From assembly GCF_000298315.2 (NCBI RefSeq), contig NZ_AEYE02000005.1, positions 124,001-188,000 on the forward strand: a stretch of 64,000 bases of DNA. The letters are read 5' to 3'. The notes beneath the pieces are model-generated. The model did no database searches, was not told where the DNA came from, and worked only from the letters and a program-made list of their open reading frames with translations. Below, piece by piece: positions 39,228 to 47,795 of the stretch (position 1 is its first letter; each line of letters opens with the position of its first letter). Source of the stretch: Rhizobium grahamii CCGE 502. Its GTDB lineage: Bacteria; Pseudomonadota; Alphaproteobacteria; Rhizobiales; Rhizobiaceae. A program made the translations under genes and the position numbers.

Positions 39228-39421
39228 CGGTGTGTCTTTGCAACGAAAATTTCCCGTAATCAGATGACGCTAATCACCGGTTACAGTCAACTAAAAGAAT
39301 GGCTTAGGGTTACGAGCTGATTTTGCGATCACTGCCGGCCGGCCGATCCGGCGCGCGAATGGCTTTCGCCGGCCCAGGATCGTCTGTAAGAAGGCGGCTC
39401 GCACGATATTGGAAGGCAAGC

Positions 39422-39667
39422 ATGGCACTGCGCGATCGATTCTCGAAGAAACTGACCTGCCCGCAATGCGGCAATACGGGTTTTGCCGAAGCTTCCGAAA
39501 TCGATGATCCGAAGCGCAAGCATCCGGGTTTCAGCGTCGACCACCTGCCGCGCGGCTTCTTCATCCAGCGCCCCTCCAATCATCAGGAAACCTGCATGAT
39601 CAAATGCGAATGCGGCCGCAAATTCCCGTTTCGCAGTGTGGCCGAGGCAGCCGCGGCGCGCGATTAG
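39422..39667 (+). CDS. small zinc-ribbon-like protein of unknown function
   Basis: The 81-residue protein has two Cys pairs that could bind zinc (LTCPQCGNTGFAEASE and MIKCECGRKFPF). The start at 39422 follows GGAAGG. I do not recognise a named function. The 194 bases upstream hold no clear gene. Confidence 0.7.
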   Translation: MALRDRFSKKLTCPQCGNTGFAEASEIDDPKRKHPGFSVDHLPRGFFIQRPSNHQETCMIKCECGRKFPFRSVAEAAAARD

Positions 39668-39685
39668 CCCTGAAAGCGCTCGGGG

Positions 39686-40072
39686 TCAGAACCGTTCGAG
39701 AACCTTGATGAAGGCATCGGCGAAACGGACGAGGTGGGCCGTCGCGGGGTCCGGCGCTTCCATCCGGATTTCTGTGCCGCTGTGATCGAGTACGGCGAGA
39801 ACGACACGCATCTTCTCGTTGGAGGAGGGGATGCGGAGCACGGCGATCCGCTTGCAGTCGTCCATCAATCCCTCGGCGGGAAGGTCGAAAAGGAATTCGC
39901 CGCCGGCCTTGGCCGAAGCCACACGCACCGTCTCGCAGAAGTCGGTTTTGCCGTCATATCCATCGAGCGACAGTTCCAGTTCCAGAAGCTCTATCGGCAG
40001 AAGCGGATCTGCATGATCTGCTGCCCCCAGCGTCGGCGCCTGGGTTCCCGATGCGAGCTCCGGTGCAATCAT
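39686..40072 (-). CDS. conserved hypothetical protein
   Basis: The 128-residue, acidic, soluble protein has no signal peptide or membrane segment. Its ATG follows GGAGAAGGG. Segments such as PIELLELELSLDGYDGKTDFCE and LDHSGTEIRMEAPDPATAHLVRF look well ordered, but no known domain is apparent. It converges with the zinc-ribbon gene. Confidence 0.6.
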   Translation of the reverse strand: MIAPELASGTQAPTLGAADHADPLLPIELLELELSLDGYDGKTDFCETVRVASAKAGGEFLFDLPAEGLMDDCKRIAVLRIPSSNEKMRVVLAVLDHSGTEIRMEAPDPATAHLVRFADAFIKVLERF

Positions 40073-40291
40073 TGCCCTTCTCCTGTTGGTCGGTTGCGGC
40101 GCAAACCACACAACCGCAAATCAACGAATATCAGAAAATGCTCACGCACGCCATTGTCGTCTTCTCCGTGGATTGCGCCCGTCGGATCGACACAACAGTT
40201 TCAATTTAGGCGAATCTTGCACTAAACAAGTCGAGGGCGATTTTGCGCGTTCATGCGGGACGCGCCGCTTGCGAGTAACCGGTAAGTTTTG

Positions 40292-41197
40292 ATGGCAATC
40301 CGTTTCGACCGCCCCGTTTCAAGTGCCGCCCGCTTCTCGCGGCGCTTCGGGGCATTTGCGCTGGTTCTTTGCCTTGCCGCCCTGGTCGGCCACCGCTTCG
40401 CCGGCCTTGTCACGCCATACCTGGTGCTGGTGCTGATCGTCTCTGCGGGCTTCGCACTGCTGGCAGCGCTGCTTGCCTTCGCCGGCCTCCGCAGCCTTTG
40501 GCTGACAGGGGCCGAAGGTGGGCTAGACGCCTTGAAAGCCTTGATTTTTGCTGCTCTTCCGCTGGCGCTCGGCGCAATTGCTGCCGAACGATATTTCATG
40601 CTGCCGGCAATCTACGACGTCTCGACCGATCTCGTCTCCGCCCCCGATTGGCTGAAGACGCCGAATGCCGACCAGATCTGGCTGAAGCGCCCGCCAGCTG
40701 CGACGCCGGAGGACCGTGAAAAGCAACTTGAGGCCTATCCGGAGCTGACCGGCCGTCGCTACGACGGTGCGATCGACCGCGTGCTCCAGGCCGTGAAGAA
40801 GGTCGCCAAGCAGAGCGGCATTCGGATCACCCGTGCCGATGGCGACAACGAGCCAAGCGATCTCGACGATCGGCCGGTCAAGCCGCAGCCGGATGACGGC
40901 GCGGTTGCCGAGGCGCCGGAGGCCGTGCCGATCCCGACGCCGCGGCCGTATGACGACGATGTCGCGCAGCTGATTCGCCGGGCCAATGGCGTCACGCTCC
41001 AGGGCGAAACCCGCACCTTGGTCCTCGGCCTGCGTTTCGACATCGTCATCCGCTTGCGCGAAGAAGCCGAAACCACCCTCGTCGACGTCAGGGTCGCCTC
41101 ACGCTACGGCCCTCACGACCTTGGCCTCAGCGCCGATGTTGCCGAGGACTACCTGAAGGCTCTGGATTCCGAATTGCTCGGCATCGCGGGCAGCTAG
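40292..41197 (+). CDS. DUF1499 membrane protein
   Basis: The 301-residue protein has three N-terminal membrane helices (about residues 20-40, 45-70 and 80-100) and a cytoplasmic or periplasmic DUF1499-like domain (AIDRVLQAVKKVAK through FDIVIRLREEAETTLVDVRVASRYGPHDLG). Between them lies an acidic Pro-rich linker. Function unknown. The ATG at 40292 overlaps an in-frame TTG; no strong ribosome site is seen. Confidence 0.8.
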   Translation: MAIRFDRPVSSAARFSRRFGAFALVLCLAALVGHRFAGLVTPYLVLVLIVSAGFALLAALLAFAGLRSLWLTGAEGGLDALKALIFAALPLALGAIAAERYFMLPAIYDVSTDLVSAPDWLKTPNADQIWLKRPPAATPEDREKQLEAYPELTGRRYDGAIDRVLQAVKKVAKQSGIRITRADGDNEPSDLDDRPVKPQPDDGAVAEAPEAVPIPTPRPYDDDVAQLIRRANGVTLQGETRTLVLGLRFDIVIRLREEAETTLVDVRVASRYGPHDLGLSADVAEDYLKALDSELLGIAGS

Positions 41198-41240
41198 TCG
41201 CGTTTCGGTTTGGCCGTCGGAACCAGTCGTCCCCGACGGA

Positions 41241-41690
41241 TTACCCTAGGAATCGGCGCCTCTGATCCGGGCTCGGCACGAAGCAGGTGGCTCGCCTGCC
41301 GGCAATGCGGAAACGATTTCGCGCCACGAATTCGTAGAGCCTGTCGGCAAGCCCCCGCGGCAGCAGTCGAAGGACGCCTACAAGTGACCAGGGAAAGCCA
41401 AGCGCTTCGACCATACGGATCGTCCCTCTCGACTTGAAGTGCGCGTGTCCGTCTTCGATCAGGATATTGGTTTCGTAGTCGCGGCCATCGAGCCCGTAGT
41501 GGCGATAGAGCGCTTCCCCGAGTGGCGATTGCGCCGCAAGAAAGCGATAGCGCTCAGCCTTGTCGTGCCTCAGCACGAACTGGACCCACGCCGAGCAGAA
41601 CACGCATTCTCCATCGAAGACGATGAGAGGCTTGTCATCCGCAAATTCGGGCACGCCGGCATCGGCGCGATAGCTGTAGGCCTCGCGCAC
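41241..41690 (-). CDS. thiol-disulfide oxidoreductase DCC family protein (DUF393)
   Basis: The 149-residue protein has the DCC signature VFDGECVFCSAWVQFVL, with a CxxC pair at the start of a thioredoxin-like fold, and then FLAAQSPLGEAL. Activity is inferred from the motif only. It lies 3 bases after the MBL-fold gene, in the cupin, MBL, DCC run. Confidence 0.88.
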   Translation of the reverse strand: MREAYSYRADAGVPEFADDKPLIVFDGECVFCSAWVQFVLRHDKAERYRFLAAQSPLGEALYRHYGLDGRDYETNILIEDGHAHFKSRGTIRMVEALGFPWSLVGVLRLLPRGLADRLYEFVARNRFRIAGRRATCFVPSPDQRRRFLG

Positions 41691-41693
41691 GGA

Positions 41694-42611
41694 CTATCTC
41701 CGCTTTGCCGGCCGGTATGACCCGAGCAGGGCAGGCGGCCCGTCGGTCTCGATCTCACCGCGCTCGAGCAGATCCTCGATATGGGCAAGCACCGAAAGGG
41801 CGGCGGCGCCATGCAGGCGTGGATCGGTTTCGCGATAGATGACCTTTACCATGTCGGGAATGTTGCGATCGCCCGCACGAATGCGGCCGAGCACGGCCCG
41901 CTCGCGCATTCGTCGATGGGTTTTGAGCGCGCGCATGAACGAGATCGGCTTGTGCACGGGGCCGCCATGTCCCGGCAGCAGAATCCGGTCATGCCGCGCA
42001 ATCAGCTTGTCGAGGGAGGCCAGGTAGTCGGACATGGAACCGTCCGGCGGCGCGACGATGGAGGTGGCCCACGCCATGACATGATCGGCGGAAAACAGGA
42101 TCCCCGTCCCCTCGAGCGCGAAGGCTGCATGGTTGGCGGTATGTCCCGGTGTCAGCACCCCGGTCAGGCTCCAACCGTTACCGGCGATCGTTTCGCCGTC
42201 GCGAATTGTGATGTCGGGTCGGAAATCCAGGTCCGAGCTCTCGGCAAAAGGGTTGATCTCGCCTTGGTGCAGCGGGCGGGCGGCGCGGTGCGGTCCCTCG
42301 GCCACGATCCGCGCCCCGGTCGCCGCCTGCAGTCGCCGCGACAGGGGCGAGTGGTCGCGATGTGTGTGGCTGACGAAGATGTGGGTGACCTCGCGTCCGT
42401 CGAGCGCTGCCATCAAGGCCTGGAAATGTGCCTCGTCCTCAGGGCCGGGATCGATGACGGCCGTGGATTGATCCCCTATGATGTAAGTGTTGGTACCGTA
42501 GAAGGTGAAGGCGCTCGGATTGTTGACCGTGATGCGCTGTACGCCCGACGTAACTGGCACGGCTTGGCCATAGGCGGGCTCGAAAGCCAGATTGAATTCG
42601 GGACTTGCCAT
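41694..42611 (-). CDS. MBL-fold metallohydrolase (glyoxalase II-like, LACTB2-like)
   Basis: The 305-residue protein has the metal motif SHTHRDHSPLS (HxHxDH), VLTPGHTANHAAF, SADHVMAW and the late His in LPGHGGP. N-terminal NPSAFTFYGTNTYIIG and the C-terminal winged-helix-like part match LACTB2-like hydrolases. Substrate unknown. It begins directly after the cupin gene ends. Confidence 0.88.
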   Translation of the reverse strand: MASPEFNLAFEPAYGQAVPVTSGVQRITVNNPSAFTFYGTNTYIIGDQSTAVIDPGPEDEAHFQALMAALDGREVTHIFVSHTHRDHSPLSRRLQAATGARIVAEGPHRAARPLHQGEINPFAESSDLDFRPDITIRDGETIAGNGWSLTGVLTPGHTANHAAFALEGTGILFSADHVMAWATSIVAPPDGSMSDYLASLDKLIARHDRILLPGHGGPVHKPISFMRALKTHRRMRERAVLGRIRAGDRNIPDMVKVIYRETDPRLHGAAALSVLAHIEDLLERGEIETDGPPALLGSYRPAKRR

Positions 42612-42908
42612 TTATTTGTATTCGATCTCGATGAAGGACATCGGCTGATCGCCGGCATTGACGACATTGTGCTCGGTGCCGGCATCGCGCCGGTAGGCTG
42701 CGCCCTTGGCAATGTCGACCCTGCGGCTGCCGTCCTTCTCCTCCAGCAGGAACCGGCAATCGGTCATCGGCACGACGACGTAGCCCATTCCATGCGTATG
42801 GACGCCCGTATCGGCACCCGGCTCGAAGTCCCAGCGCGTGATCCGAACCACCGCATCGTCGAGCAGTAGCGTTGCGAGGGCAGGCGGGCGGGCACGGTAC
42901 TGGCTCAT
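42612..42908 (-). CDS. small cupin-domain protein
   Basis: The 98-residue single-domain cupin shows the metal-binding His pair in GVHTHGMGYVVVPM and the second motif in RDAGTEHNVVNAGDQP. The start at 42908 (MSQYRARPPAL) is chosen over one 14 codons upstream. Ligand unknown. First gene of the cupin, MBL, DCC run. Confidence 0.85.
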   Translation of the reverse strand: MSQYRARPPALATLLLDDAVVRITRWDFEPGADTGVHTHGMGYVVVPMTDCRFLLEEKDGSRRVDIAKGAAYRRDAGTEHNVVNAGDQPMSFIEIEYK

Positions 42909-43068
42909 TGTTGCTCCATGGTCCTGGACGGCTGAGGCGAGACCTAACATGGCAATGAGACATCCGCACAGAAATATGCGATAGCCCGAAACTTAATGAT
43001 TGTGACGGCAGGCGAGCTTTGCTAAGCAGGCGTCGATTTGGCAAGCGGTCTCCGCTTTCAAGCTCTGG

Positions 43069-43143
43069 TGGGGCGTCGCCAAGCGGTAAGGCACCGGTTT
43101 TTGGTACCGGCATTCCCAGGTTCGAATCCTGGCGCCCCAGCCA
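43069..43143 (+). tRNA. tRNA-Gln (anticodon TTG)
   Basis: The cloverleaf is complete: acceptor stem TGGGGCG/CGCCCCA, D arm, anticodon arm CCGGT-TTTTGGT-ACCGG with anticodon TTG, and T arm with GTTCGAATC. The CCA end is encoded (43141-43143). Confidence 0.96.
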
Positions 43144-43227
43144 TTGAACTCCTGCAAATGATGAACACGCGCTGTCGCAGATTCAGGCGCAACCGACCAA
43201 CGCGCCATGAGCGGAGTCTATTCAATA

Positions 43228-43255
43228 CAAAAAGGCGACCCGATGGGCCGCCTTC
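43228..43255 (-). terminator. terminator of the lipoprotein gene
   Basis: On the minus strand, AAGGCGGCC and GGTCGCCTT pair with one G-T pair around CATC, followed by TTTTGTATT. It lies 28 bases after the stop of the gene at 43283. Confidence 0.7.
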
Positions 43256-43282
43256 CAAATCCGCGTGCTGTGCCGTTTCTTA

Positions 43283-43693
43283 CTACGCCGGCTGTGCCGG
43301 TGCCAGTAACTCGGCGCAATAGGACGGGCCGTTGACGCCCGGGATATCGCCGACGACGCGGATGCTGCGGATCGTGTAGTCGGAGCTGGTAACGATTTCG
43401 GCCTGGCAGCGCAGGTACTGCGTGCGGGCCGCCGCGATCTGCTTGCCACGCTTGCCGTCCGCACCGTCCGCATATTTTGCCGGAACGCGCACGGTCTTGT
43501 AGCCACCCTTCCAGGTGTAGGTGACGCCGGAGCCGCTTTCGACGTCGTTGATCGGCGGGCCGAAGGCAGCGAAGAACTTTCCGGCGGACTGGCCAACCCA
43601 GCGGCTGGAAATCGGATCGGCGGAGGTCTGAATCGTCGTGCAGCCAGCAAGCGCAATGGCAAGCCCAGCCGCGGCAAAGGTGCGGAGTTTCAT
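43283..43693 (-). CDS. small lipoprotein of unknown function
   Basis: The 136-residue protein has a lipoprotein signal (MKLRTFAAAGLAIALAGC, lipobox LAGC) and a mature domain with WVGQSAGKFFAAFGPP, YTWKGGYKTVRVP and a Cys pair (RCQAEIV, YCAELL). The fold may resemble the small SmpA/OmlA-type or related domains, but this is a guess. The ORF is open to 44065 across the tRNA-Pro gene; the start at 43693 gives a proper signal peptide. Confidence 0.8.
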   Translation of the reverse strand: MKLRTFAAAGLAIALAGCTTIQTSADPISSRWVGQSAGKFFAAFGPPINDVESGSGVTYTWKGGYKTVRVPAKYADGADGKRGKQIAAARTQYLRCQAEIVTSSDYTIRSIRVVGDIPGVNGPSYCAELLAPAQPA

Positions 43694-43964
43694 TCTTTCG
43701 TCCCTGAAATGTTGTCGCGCATTCGACGGCGGGAACTGCTGGTCTGCAGCGGTTTCCGCTTGTCCCGCCGAGCGCTTTAGCGCGGAACCCGGCAAAAGAA
43801 AATCGGCCCGCCTTCGCAATCGCAAAATTTGCCGCAAGTGTGTCTTTTTGCTCCACTTACGCGGCCGAGACTGGTGCTGGCCGCGTCTGTAAAAAATGCG
43901 CCGGCTTTTGAATTTTGGTGCTTGCGCAACAGGATGGGCCGGTCTATAGAGGCGCCGCTGGTCA

Positions 43965-44041
43965 CGGAGTGTAGCGCAGTCTGGTAGCGCACCACGTTCG
44001 GGACGTGGGGGTCGAGTGTTCGAATCACTCCACTCCGACCA
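43965..44041 (+). tRNA. tRNA-Pro (anticodon CGG), prophage integration site
   Basis: Acceptor stem CGGAGTG/CACTCCG, anticodon arm CCACG-TTCGGGA-CGTGG with anticodon CGG, T arm with GTTCGAATC, and an encoded CCA (44039-44041) are all seen. The tRNA is intact. The phage integrase gene ends 109 bases downstream, facing it. Confidence 0.96.
44005..44041 (+). other. predicted attL at the 3' end of tRNA-Pro
   Basis: The prophage begins just after this tRNA, with the integrase gene reading toward it. Integrases of this type usually use the tRNA anticodon-to-CCA part as the att core, so that the tRNA is restored. The other junction (attR) is outside the window, so the core length cannot be measured here. 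Confidence 0.5.
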
Positions 44042-44149
44042 GCTTGAACCTTTGATTTGGTTCACTTATTTCCCGAACAGCCATTCTCCCCAAAACCTTA
44101 GATGCCTTCAAACGGACCGATTGCGGACCGTTTCGATTTCCGGACCGCT

Positions 44150-45265
44150 TTAGAATGCGTTCGCTGCCTGCTGCTGGAAGTCCGGGCTTGCATGCGCATA
44201 GGTCCGTTCGAACTCCTCGGCCGTCATTCCGAGTGAAGCCGCTGCCTGTTCTACCTCGACGCCAGCTTGGGCGAGCCATGTTGCTCGCGTGTGCCGCAGG
44301 ACGTGGGGCGTTATATCGTCACCGAGACCGGCAGTCGCGCGGATCGAGCGGAACGCCTTGTGCGGCTTGGTGATCTTCTCTCCACCGTAGTGGACAGCAT
44401 AACGAAGCGTGACGGATCGGCCTCTCTCATCGATGGTCGTATCGCGCTTGTGCCAGTAACGCAGGAAGCGAAGCAGGCGAGGCGGGATCTTGACCGGCGT
44501 CTTGCGCTTGTTGTGCATCGTGCGCTCGCCTTGGGCCTTGCGATAAATCACGCCGCGATCGAGGTCGATATGGCCGCCGGTCGTGTTCGCCATCCATTGC
44601 AGGTTTAGGATCGCGGTCAAGCGGGTGCCAGTGTAGAGGCCGACCATGATTAGGCGCACGAGGTGCGGGTTACGCCATCCGGTGCGCTTCCATCTGTTGG
44701 GCTGCTGCGTCGCCACGTCGCAAGAGACGGGGACCCAGCCCATGGCCGCGAGCAAGAGCTTTGCGATCTCGCTCCTCGTCAACCAGCTCTGACGGGGCTC
44801 GCCCTTCTCTGGCAACGTGACCTTCGGAACCATGTCGAGCGTTTCCTCGGCGTGGTAGTGGTTGATTGCTGCCCTGAGGGCTTCCAGGTCACGTCGGGCG
44901 CCGCCCTTGCTGCCGCGATCGGCGGCGTAATCGCGGAACGTTTGCCCGCGCAGCTCCGTCAGCATCATTTCACCGAAGAACTCGTTGACTCGGTCGAGCA
45001 TCGCAATCGTCTCTTTCGGGCGTGCGGTGCTCGGCGCCTTCTCCTCGGCATAAACAATGATGATGTCGCCTACCGTGACCTCAGCGGCACGACTGCTGCG
45101 CTCTGGGCGGTACTGGGCTGCGATGTAGTCGGCAAGCCGTCTCTGAGCTGCTTCAACTTCAGCCTCGCTGCAATCCGTGGGGACACGCTTGCTTCCGTCT
45201 TTGATGAACCACGTTCCTGTGTCTGGTCTGAGCCAGAGCCTTGCTGGGCGCCGTTTCTGAGGCAT
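44150..45265 (-). CDS. prophage tyrosine integrase
   Basis: The 371-residue site-specific recombinase has a SAM-like core-binding part (about residues 62-150) and the catalytic domain with Arg215 (YTGTRLTAIL), a basic beta hairpin (HNKRKTPVKI), His321 and Arg324 (HVLRHTRATWL) and Tyr356 (FERTYAHAS). The N-terminus (ARLWLRPDTGTWFIKDG) is common in rhizobial phage integrases. It lies at the end of the leftward operon and next to tRNA-Pro, as expected for its att site. Its first 196 bases overlap the upstream gene in another frame. Confidence 0.93.
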   Translation of the reverse strand: MPQKRRPARLWLRPDTGTWFIKDGSKRVPTDCSEAEVEAAQRRLADYIAAQYRPERSSRAAEVTVGDIIIVYAEEKAPSTARPKETIAMLDRVNEFFGEMMLTELRGQTFRDYAADRGSKGGARRDLEALRAAINHYHAEETLDMVPKVTLPEKGEPRQSWLTRSEIAKLLLAAMGWVPVSCDVATQQPNRWKRTGWRNPHLVRLIMVGLYTGTRLTAILNLQWMANTTGGHIDLDRGVIYRKAQGERTMHNKRKTPVKIPPRLLRFLRYWHKRDTTIDERGRSVTLRYAVHYGGEKITKPHKAFRSIRATAGLGDDITPHVLRHTRATWLAQAGVEVEQAAASLGMTAEEFERTYAHASPDFQQQAANAF

Positions 45266-45456
45266 TTTTCTTTCATCCTATTGATCCCGTTTTTGGTGAC
45301 GAAATCCTTGTTGGCGATCCGGATGATTTCCAGGTTGCCTTTCCTGTGCTCCGTGCGCAGGGCAGATTTCGTCAGCGCACCACGAAACAGCAGCTTCGCG
45401 GCTTGCGCAAGCGGGATTGGATCGTCAGGGCCAAACTCGTCGAGGACAGCGTGCAT
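45070..45456 (-). CDS. helix-turn-helix protein, possible excisionase
   Basis: The 128-residue protein has an N-terminal winged or plain helix-turn-helix segment (IPLAQAAKLLFRGALTKSALRTE, then GNLEIIRIANKDFVTKNGI) like MerR/Xis-type DNA-binding proteins. The Arg/Lys/Ser-rich C-terminus overlaps the integrase start by 196 bases. Small basic DNA-binding proteins right upstream of int are often excisionases; here that is inferred from place and fold. The start at 45456 is chosen over 45543. Confidence 0.55.
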   Translation of the reverse strand: MHAVLDEFGPDDPIPLAQAAKLLFRGALTKSALRTEHRKGNLEIIRIANKDFVTKNGINRMKEKCLRNGAQQGSGSDQTQERGSSKTEASVSPRIAARLKLKQLRDGLPTTSQPSTAQSAAVVPLRSR

Positions 45457-45458
45457 CG

Positions 45459-45788
45459 TCAGGCTTCCCTCGTGGCGGGCGGAGGGCAGGAGGCTCCGCA
45501 GATGTCGCAGGTTTCGCCTGGCTGGATGTGGCATTCTCCGCACGGGTCTCCGCCGTCTTTGCGGCTAGGCTGGGGGAATGGCTCTTCATCCGGGCGTTCA
45601 TAGATATCTGCAGCACACGGCTCGGCACACGAACCGCTGTATCCGTTATAGATTGTGCCAATTCGGTAACCTCTGTCCTGCGCCGAGTGAACATCAGCCG
45701 GATCAGCAACATCGATCGTTCCCACCTTGCGATAGCCGGGAGGGCAATCATTGCCGATGAAGGTGTAGTTTTTTCGATCGGTGGTCAT
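45459..45788 (-). CDS. Cys-rich phage protein of unknown function
   Basis: The 109-residue protein has seven or more Cys in the C-terminal half (SCAEPCAADIYE, PCGECHIQPGETCDICGASC), which could bind two zinc ions. The N-terminal part, YTFIGNDCPPGYRKVGTI, is hydrophilic. It overlaps the ASCH gene by 4 bases and ends 2 bases before the excisionase candidate. Not recognised. Confidence 0.6.
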   Translation of the reverse strand: MTTDRKNYTFIGNDCPPGYRKVGTIDVADPADVHSAQDRGYRIGTIYNGYSGSCAEPCAADIYERPDEEPFPQPSRKDGGDPCGECHIQPGETCDICGASCPPPATREA

Positions 45789-46216
45789 GCGGCAATCCTC
45801 GCGTGCTCGCGAATGGCGGCGGCCACCTGCTTATTGATCTCAGGTTCGAGATTAAAAAATGAGAGCTGGCCACGGCATTGGATCAACGGGAGCGGGAAAG
45901 CATCACGCAGGACGAAGCCGAATTTTCCGTAGAACCACTGGCTATCCATTTCGCGGACGCAATCGACGATGCGGGCCATACCGACCACGCCGCCGCGAGG
46001 CATAGCCATCTGGTGATCGTTGTCCTTATCGATCTCAGACTTAGAGACGCCAGCATGCACGATGAACCAGCCGCGGCCCTTTGTCGGCCAGTCGCGGTTC
46101 TCCACGTCTTTGCCATCATGGAAGATGTGATACGGATATGGTTGCTTGATGCTCAGGGACTTTATGTCTCCGGCTTCAACGCGATCGGCGAGCTTGTGAA
46201 AGTCGACCTGACTCAT
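45785..46216 (-). CDS. ASCH-domain protein
   Basis: The 143-residue protein has the ASCH core: SIKQPYPYHIFHDGKDVENRDW, then GRGWFIVHAG and GGVVGMARIVDCV. ASCH domains bind RNA or modified bases; some are N4-acetylcytidine amidohydrolases. The role in the phage is unknown. Its ATG overlaps the stop of the upstream gene (TGATG). Confidence 0.8.
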   Translation of the reverse strand: MSQVDFHKLADRVEAGDIKSLSIKQPYPYHIFHDGKDVENRDWPTKGRGWFIVHAGVSKSEIDKDNDHQMAMPRGGVVGMARIVDCVREMDSQWFYGKFGFVLRDAFPLPLIQCRGQLSFFNLEPEINKQVAAAIREHARIAA

Positions 46217-46926
46217 CACTTCATCTCCTCGTAATCGAGGTAGTAGCCCTTGCCGCAGACGTCGCAGCGATAGCGCTCGCCGTCCATGCCGCCGCCTACT
46301 TCCTTCATGTTGGAGCAATCACGGGCAGACGGATCAGCAATACCGCATGGTTGTGGCCCTATCGCTTCATCTTGGGGCGATGGGATGACGGAAGCCATGA
46401 ACTCGGCCATGGCTGCGTAGTCGGTGGTATCCCAAACAGCGCCAATGCCGCCGCATTCATGGCAGCCTAAGCCGAGATGGCATTTCATGATCGAGCTATA
46501 GGCTCCGGTAGGAACCCCTTCGTTCAGTTCATGGCAACCGCTGCAGGACCGCCATACTCCATCCCCGCCAAGCTGCCGCTCGACGCCGTCCAGTTCGATA
46601 GGCGGCGACTGCGGGGTGGGAGCCCTCATGTCATCGTCTAGCATCCGCTGCCAGCGGCGGAAACCGTTCAGCTTGCGGTCGGCACGAGCTTCGTCGTATT
46701 CGTCGTTTACCAGCTCCCGCAGCCACTGGACCGCCGCATCAAGGTCGGAAATCTCTTCGAAGAGTGCCTGACGGTTCGGCTTGCCGCTGACGGGCTCGCT
46801 CTGGTCGAGGCCTTGAATTAGGCAGCGGGCGAGGATGGCGGCAAGCTCGTTGGCTTCCTCGCATGCCTTGCCGAGCGCCTGGTGAATGATGACGTCCGGC
46901 TCTGGCTTCCAAAGAGTAATGCTCAT
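46216..46926 (-). CDS. phage protein with MazG-like helices and C-terminal zinc ribbon
   Basis: The 236-residue protein has a helical N-terminal part (KACEEANELAAILARCLIQG and FEEISDLDAAVQWLRELV) that resembles all-alpha NTP pyrophosphatases, then Cys-rich stretches (RSCSGCHELNEG, KCHLGLGCHECGG) and a terminal zinc knuckle (RCDVCGKGYYLDYEE). The MazG likeness is weak and only in the first 95 residues. It overlaps the methylase-like gene by 4 bases. Confidence 0.55.
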   Translation of the reverse strand: MSITLWKPEPDVIIHQALGKACEEANELAAILARCLIQGLDQSEPVSGKPNRQALFEEISDLDAAVQWLRELVNDEYDEARADRKLNGFRRWQRMLDDDMRAPTPQSPPIELDGVERQLGGDGVWRSCSGCHELNEGVPTGAYSSIMKCHLGLGCHECGGIGAVWDTTDYAAMAEFMASVIPSPQDEAIGPQPCGIADPSARDCSNMKEVGGGMDGERYRCDVCGKGYYLDYEEMK

Positions 46927-47795
46927 GCTGCCTCCTTTTGCGCGCCGGCATATCCGCCCCACTGGGCAGCTGCGGCATCGGCGATTCCTGGAAATGTTTC
47001 GGAACGGATCTTCCAACGATCGGGGCCCGGCGGGGCGCGGTGGATCTTGGACCACAGCTTATGCTCCTCGGTGCCGGCCTTCGGCGGTGTCAGCTTGTTC
47101 GTCGGCACCAGCTTCGGAAGGCTTTTCAGGAAGAACGACGTGCCCTTGAAGGCCTCGTCGCCGAACCACCACGGCTGGACGGTCTGAGCCGGGTCGACGT
47201 AGTTCTCGATACGGGCCTTCGCATGCCGGTGCATGACCGGGTTCTCGATGGCGATGCGTTCTATGGGCGCATTCCAGCAGGCCGAGAACAGATCCGCACC
47301 CTTATCCAGCTCGCGCCACATGAAGGCTAGGCGTGCATCTCTGTCCATCGCCAAATAGGTAAGCTGATCCTCTGCCGAGTAGGTCTCATTCAGCTTCGTC
47401 GGCGGCTCAGTGAGCCAGCGGACGCCACTGTTGCAGAGCCTGGTGCAGGGCGGATGCATGACGGCGAGCAGATCCCAACCGTCATTCAGCAGATCGCGGA
47501 CATCGCAGATGATGTGACGGTTACTGCGGTCATCGGATGGCAACAGATCGCACGACCACACATCGTGGCCGAGCCGATCGAAGGCGCGGCGCATCATACC
47601 GGACGTCTCGCAGCCAATCAGAATTCTCACTGGCGAACCTCTCGAATGGACGTGCTGATCAAAAATTTTTTGGAAGTCCCACTTGGGACCGGCTTCGCGG
47701 AACGCCTTGAACGCGAGCCACATGGCTTTCGCCTTCGTATCGGCAAGGAAGCGCTCAGGAGCGTACCCGTACACCTCGACAGAGAAGGTCTTCAT
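46923..47795 (-). CDS. DNA methylase-like protein with an N-terminal phage domain
   Basis: The 290-residue protein has a Rossmann motif LIGCETSGMMRRAFDRLGH and a Pro-Pro-Cys motif (VMHPPCTRLCNSG) like C5-cytosine methyltransferases, then IERIAIENPVM, but it is too short for a full family enzyme. The first 58 residues (MKTFSVEVYGYAPERFLADT) look like a separate small phage protein fused in frame. A second start (GTG at 47630 after GAGAGG) may give the methylase part alone. Overlaps its neighbours by 4 bases on each side. Confidence 0.65.
   Translation of the reverse strand: MKTFSVEVYGYAPERFLADTKAKAMWLAFKAFREAGPKWDFQKIFDQHVHSRGSPVRILIGCETSGMMRRAFDRLGHDVWSCDLLPSDDRSNRHIICDVRDLLNDGWDLLAVMHPPCTRLCNSGVRWLTEPPTKLNETYSAEDQLTYLAMDRDARLAFMWRELDKGADLFSACWNAPIERIAIENPVMHRHAKARIENYVDPAQTVQPWWFGDEAFKGTSFFLKSLPKLVPTNKLTPPKAGTEEHKLWSKIHRAPPGPDRWKIRSETFPGIADAAAAQWGGYAGAQKEAA

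Noticed and set aside
43728-43964. Rest of the gap before tRNA-Pro
   Set aside because: No gene, no repeat and no clear hairpin was found; probably only promoter sequence for the tRNA and the lipoprotein gene.
43283-44065. Long frame across tRNA-Pro as a 260-residue protein
   Set aside because: The frame covers the tRNA and only the last 136 residues look like a protein; the start at 43693 with a lipoprotein signal is much better.
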